Shown: positions 61,094 through 64,000 of the stretch, one piece after another | Numbering within the stretch: position 1 is the stretch's first letter | Layout of the letters: the number at the start of each line of letters is the position of its first letter | Position numbers and translations under genes: made by a program | The notes under the pieces: model-generated | Told to the model about the DNA's origin: nothing | The model's input: the letters and a program-made list of their open reading frames with translations, nothing else | The model's database searches: none | Source of the DNA: CAVEFW01 sp963643505 | Lineage (GTDB): Bacteria; Actinomycetota; Coriobacteriia; Coriobacteriales; Eggerthellaceae | Length of the DNA: 64,000 bases | Assembly (NCBI GenBank): GCA_963643505.1 | Contig: CAVIKF010000002.1 | Coordinates: 186,001-250,000 of the forward strand | Direction: 5' to 3'

Positions 61094-62875
61094 CTACTCC
61101 TCCGCATCCGCCAAGGAGCGAACATGGTCGCTGGAGCGTTCGAGCGCTTCGGCGGCGGATTTGATTGCCGAGAGATCCTCAACCTCACCCTTCTTTACCC
61201 GCTTGCTTAGTGTCTTGGAGAGCAGCGCGATGTCGGCCTTGACGCGATGCTTCTCGTCCTTATCGAGTTGTTTCCCGCATTTTGCCAAAGCGTTGTTTGC
61301 CTCGTTGAGAAGGCGCTGGGCGTCGTTTTTAACGTCCCAGCCCTCACGCTTTGCGGCGTCGGCGGCAGCATATTGCTCAGCGTCGCGGATAGCCGCCTCA
61401 ATCTCGCTGTCAGACATGCGGTCGTTGTCGGTGATGGTGATGGATTGCTCCTTGCCCGTACCGAGGTCCTTTGCGGAGACGGTCAGGATGCCGTTTGCGT
61501 CGATGTCGAAGGTGACTTCGATTTGGGGAACACCGGCCATGGCGCGCTTTATGCCCTTGAGACGAAACTTGCCGATGGTCTTGTTGTCTGCTGCCATGGG
61601 GCGCTCGCCTTGGAGGACGTGGATTTCCACGCTTGTCTGGAAGGGGGCGGCGGTGGTGAACACTTGGGAATAATGGGCAGGCAAGGTGGTGTTTCTCTCG
61701 ACGATGCGAGTCGCGACGCCGCCGACAGTCTCGATCGACAAGGACAACGGCGTGACGTCAAGCAGGAGAATCTCGCTTCCCCGGGTTGCCAGCGCGTTGC
61801 CCAGGACCGCTCGGGAAAGGGTATCGCCTTGGATTGCTGCGCCTTGGGCTACGCATTCGTCGGGGTTGACACTGTTGGCAGGGATCTTGCCTGTCAGCTT
61901 GCGCACGTGTTCTTGCACGGCGGGGATGCGGGTGGAACCACCGACAAGCAAGACCTGCCCAAGTTCGCTTGCGGCAATACCGGCATCATTGAGGGCTTGG
62001 GCGACCGGTTCGGAGGTCTGCTCGATGAGATCTTTGACCATGCTCTCGAACAGAGAGCGGTTGATGGTGCATTCAAGGTGTTTCGGCCCTGTGGTGTCGG
62101 AGGCGAGAAACGGCAGGTTCACCGTGGTGCTTGAGGCAGAGGAAAGCTCTTTTTTCGCACTGGAGGCCGCCTCGCGGATGCGCTCGCGTGCGGAAGAGTC
62201 TCGGGACGCGTCGATGCCGGTCTGTTGCTTGAACTGCTCGGTCAGGTATGCGGCAATCCGCGCATCGAAGTCGTCGCCGCCGAGGTGGTTGTCTCCGGCG
62301 GTGGCCAAAACCTCGATGACGTTCTCGCCGATTTCGATGATGGAGACATCGAAGGTGCCACCGCCGAGGTCGTACACCATGACCTTTTGGGGCGTCCCGT
62401 TGTCGAGTCCGTAGGCGAGGGCCGCCGCAGTGGGCTCGTTGATGATGCGCAAGACGTTGAGCCCGGCGATCTTTCCGGCGTCTTTGGTAGCCTGTCGCTG
62501 CATGTCGTTGAAGTAGGCTGGGACGGTGATGACCGCGTCGGTGACTGCCTGTCCGAGATAACTCTCGGCATCAGTTCGCAACTTGCGCAAAATCATGGCG
62601 CTGATCTGGGGCGCGGTGAAACGTTGTCCGTCGATGGTCTTGCTCCATCCGCTGCCCATGTGGCGCTTGACGCTGGAGATGGTGCGATCGGCGTTCATTG
62701 CGGTTTGTCGAATCGCGATGGTTCCGACGAGGCGCTCTCCGTCCTTGGTAAACGCTACGACGCTCGGTGTTGTGCGCTCGCCCTCGGCAGAGCTGATAAC
62801 GGTGGGTCGCCCTCCTTCGACGACAGCGGCGCAACTGTTGGTTGTTCCGAGGTCGATTCCGATTGTTGCTCCCAT
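61094..62875 (-). CDS. Hsp70 chaperone DnaK
   Basis: A 593-residue Hsp70. The ATPase domain (about 1-365) has GIDLGTTNSCAAVVEGG, VITVPAYFNDMQRQATKDAG (about 120), VMVYDLGGGTFDVSIIEI (about 177) and LLVGGSTRIPAVQ (about 318). The linker LLLDVTPLSLSIETVGG and substrate domain (about 370-500) follow, then a helical lid to 593. It is shorter than typical DnaK (610-640) and lacks the usual Gly-rich or acidic end. Its neighbour is a J-domain protein rather than grpE-dnaJ, so this may be a second, specialised Hsp70. AGGACCT-type Shine-Dalgarno sequence precedes the ATG. Confidence 0.9.
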   Translation of the reverse strand: MGATIGIDLGTTNSCAAVVEGGRPTVISSAEGERTTPSVVAFTKDGERLVGTIAIRQTAMNADRTISSVKRHMGSGWSKTIDGQRFTAPQISAMILRKLRTDAESYLGQAVTDAVITVPAYFNDMQRQATKDAGKIAGLNVLRIINEPTAAALAYGLDNGTPQKVMVYDLGGGTFDVSIIEIGENVIEVLATAGDNHLGGDDFDARIAAYLTEQFKQQTGIDASRDSSARERIREAASSAKKELSSASSTTVNLPFLASDTTGPKHLECTINRSLFESMVKDLIEQTSEPVAQALNDAGIAASELGQVLLVGGSTRIPAVQEHVRKLTGKIPANSVNPDECVAQGAAIQGDTLSRAVLGNALATRGSEILLLDVTPLSLSIETVGGVATRIVERNTTLPAHYSQVFTTAAPFQTSVEIHVLQGERPMAADNKTIGKFRLKGIKRAMAGVPQIEVTFDIDANGILTVSAKDLGTGKEQSITITDNDRMSDSEIEAAIRDAEQYAAADAAKREGWDVKNDAQRLLNEANNALAKCGKQLDKDEKHRVKADIALLSKTLSKRVKKGEVEDLSAIKSAAEALERSSDHVRSLADAEE

Positions 62876-62908
62876 AAGGGACCTCCTGGTTCTGTGTGAA
62901 ACGTTGAC

Positions 62909-63733
62909 TTAGAAACAAGGAATGAACATCACATGCCCACAGCCGCCTAGCGAGCAAGTGCTGCATATGAGCGCGCCACACATACAATCAAGGCAGGGAT
63001 TGCTTGCCATGGTGAAGCCCCGGGTCTCAGCCTCCTGGGTGTAGGCGTTGCCGGGCTGTTGGAAGGCGGACATTGCGCGGCGGTAGTCCATGTTGTTCGG
63101 ATCGAGGGTGCACGCTTTGCGAATCTGCTCGTATCCGAGGCTCGTGTTGCCGGCGCCATGGTTGGCGAGGGCCGCCAGGTAATACCAGCGGGCATTGCGA
63201 CCCGTGCTGGGAATGTCTGCCATGATGCGTGCGGCAGCGATGTAGTTTCCGCTGTTGATGGCGTTGATCGCAGCTCGGATTTCTGCGGAGTCCCCAGCCG
63301 CCGTTTCGGGATGGATGTCCTCGGGACGCCCCGTGCCGCCGAATCCGTAGCCGAACAGGTCCTCCCAGGTAAACGTCTCTGTGGTCCAGGTATAACCCTG
63401 TCCGCCGCCCGTATGCGTGTAGCCACCCTGCCCGCCGGCGCTCCCTCCGGTGTTGCCGGTGTAACCGTATCCGAAGGGGTTGGAGTAGCCATACCCTCCG
63501 GCGGAACCGCTTGCGCCCGCATTGCTTGAAGCGGCGCGCTCCTTGGCGTACTTCTCGGGGTTCATGAGGCGATCGTAGGCGTCGTTGATCTGGTTCATGC
63601 GCTCAGCCGCGCCCGGGTCGTTCGGATTGAGGTCGGGGTGGTTCTCGCGAGCTTTCTTGCGGTAGGCCTTCTTTATCTCGTCTTGTGAGGCGCCCTCAGA
63701 GATGCCAAGGACTTCATAGGGGCTTTTTGTCAT
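62909..63733 (-). CDS. J-domain protein with repeat-rich middle and Cys-rich end
   Basis: A 274-residue Hsp70 co-chaperone. The J domain (residues 1-67) has SPYEVLGISEGASQDEI and the HPD loop (NHPDLNPNDP, about residue 32). Then comes a Gly/Tyr-rich G/F-like region with many Gly-Tyr-Gly (about 75-135), a helical segment similar to tetratricopeptide repeats (about 150-225, YYLAALANHGAGNTSLGYEQ) and a Cys-rich C-terminus, CLDCMCGALICSTCSLGGCG. It lacks the DnaJ zinc domain and C-terminal substrate domains, so it is a type III J protein. Its start overlaps the preceding stop by ATGA, and dnaK follows after 33 bases. Confidence 0.88.
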   Translation of the reverse strand: MTKSPYEVLGISEGASQDEIKKAYRKKARENHPDLNPNDPGAAERMNQINDAYDRLMNPEKYAKERAASSNAGASGSAGGYGYSNPFGYGYTGNTGGSAGGQGGYTHTGGGQGYTWTTETFTWEDLFGYGFGGTGRPEDIHPETAAGDSAEIRAAINAINSGNYIAAARIMADIPSTGRNARWYYLAALANHGAGNTSLGYEQIRKACTLDPNNMDYRRAMSAFQQPGNAYTQEAETRGFTMASNPCLDCMCGALICSTCSLGGCGHVMFIPCF

Positions 63734-63999
63734 ATCAGTGCTCCAAAAGGTTTTGCATCGTCAAGAGGTTCGGCAAGTTCTTTTCGTGGCGGTGCGGTGA
63801 ACTCGAGGGTTGCGTTTAGGTGAGGAGGTCTCTCCTCGGGGCAAACGTCGGACAAGACCGGGGTCGCTTCTTCCTCGGGGCCCTCCAAAAGCACAGGTTT
63901 GGCGTTTGACTCCTCGCTGTCGGCGCGGGCCTGTTCCTCCCCTTGTTTCTCGAGTTTATTCTTCATGTAGTGGTTGTATTTGACCCACACGCCGCTGTA
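63730..63999 (-). CDS. C-terminal fragment of a protein upstream of the J-domain gene (runs off the window)
   Basis: About 89 residues are visible, open to the right edge: YSGVWVKYNHYMKNKLEKQ, then an acidic Glu/Pro-rich end. The overlap with the J-domain gene (ATGA) shows a shared operon. In related genomes a DUF5685 protein often precedes a J-domain and Hsp70 pair, and the visible end is compatible with such a protein, but the fragment is too short to decide. A possible GTG start at 63990 is likely internal. Confidence 0.5.
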   Translation of the reverse strand, partial: YSGVWVKYNHYMKNKLEKQGEEQARADSEESNAKPVLLEGPEEEATPVLSDVCPEERPPHLNATLEFTAPPRKELAEPLDDAKPFGALI

Positions 64000-64000
64000 A

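Noticed and set aside
1..64000. CRISPR arrays, insertion sequences, integrases and prophage genes.
   Set aside because: No spaced direct-repeat series, transposase, integrase or phage structural protein was seen on either strand.

Overview
The window is a 64 kb piece of bacterial chromosome, roughly 55-60% G+C by eye and densely coded, with housekeeping genes on both strands, six tRNA genes (all with an encoded CCA end) and no rRNA, insertion sequence, prophage or CRISPR array that I can see. The protein set (LytS/LytTR signalling, hypFCD, long HPF, AddAB rather than RecBCD, HelD, paired single-domain TrkA proteins, DUF2207 and DUF6273 proteins) suggests an anaerobic high-G+C Gram-positive, most likely class Coriobacteriia. 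That placement is inferred from overall protein character, not from a search.

Layout. 0-6 kb: the end of a DinG-type helicase, a coiled-coil membrane protein and a very large split M28 pseudo-peptidase, then tRNA-Arg(ACG). 6-14 kb: 5-formyl-THF cyclo-ligase, tRNA-Gly, a LytTR response regulator, phosphoglucose isomerase, the hydrogenase maturation genes hypF-hypC-hypD (hypF carries a perfect parS-type palindrome) and a CBS/CorC protein. 14-26.6 kb: a secreted lysozyme-like protein, two TrkA proteins, purB, tRNA-Phe, HelD helicase (minus), a YgiQ radical SAM protein, an AT-rich intergenic region ending in stacked hairpins (possible small RNA), then a 44-residue membrane micro-protein, trkH, a secreted anchored protein and rsgA. 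26.7-39.4 kb: a glycosyltransferase, a TauE-type exporter, a LytS-type kinase, citrate synthase, three tRNAs, tadA-ispE, a divergent shikimate kinase-like gene with a DUF2207 membrane protein, a HIT protein, an SGNH hydrolase and long HPF.

39.7-48.9 kb is the most unusual part, almost all on the minus strand. It holds a flavoprotein/iron-sulfur electron-transfer pair, then a three-gene operon: a vWA protein with a degenerate metallopeptidase-like N-terminus, a MoxR-type AAA+ ATPase, and a DUF6273-ankyrin-like protein. Upstream lie a ribbon-helix-helix regulator and a zinc-ribbon/transmembrane protein whose C-terminus resembles toxin-type RNase domains. This MoxR-vWA cluster is my best candidate for an undescribed system. 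49-64 kb returns to housekeeping: aspS-glmU, a metallo-beta-lactamase-fold hydrolase and proC (minus), addB-addA, and a dnaK/J-domain operon running off the end of the window.

The genes form several short units with overlapping or nearly touching ends (pgi-hypF-hypC-hypD, trkH-rsgA, tadA-ispE, aspS-glmU, addB-addA, J-protein-dnaK). Several starts were moved downstream of the longest reading frame because a good Shine-Dalgarno sequence or a promoter marks a later codon. Two genes (the 44-residue protein and tadA) have a -10 box so close to the start codon that leaderless mRNAs are likely.
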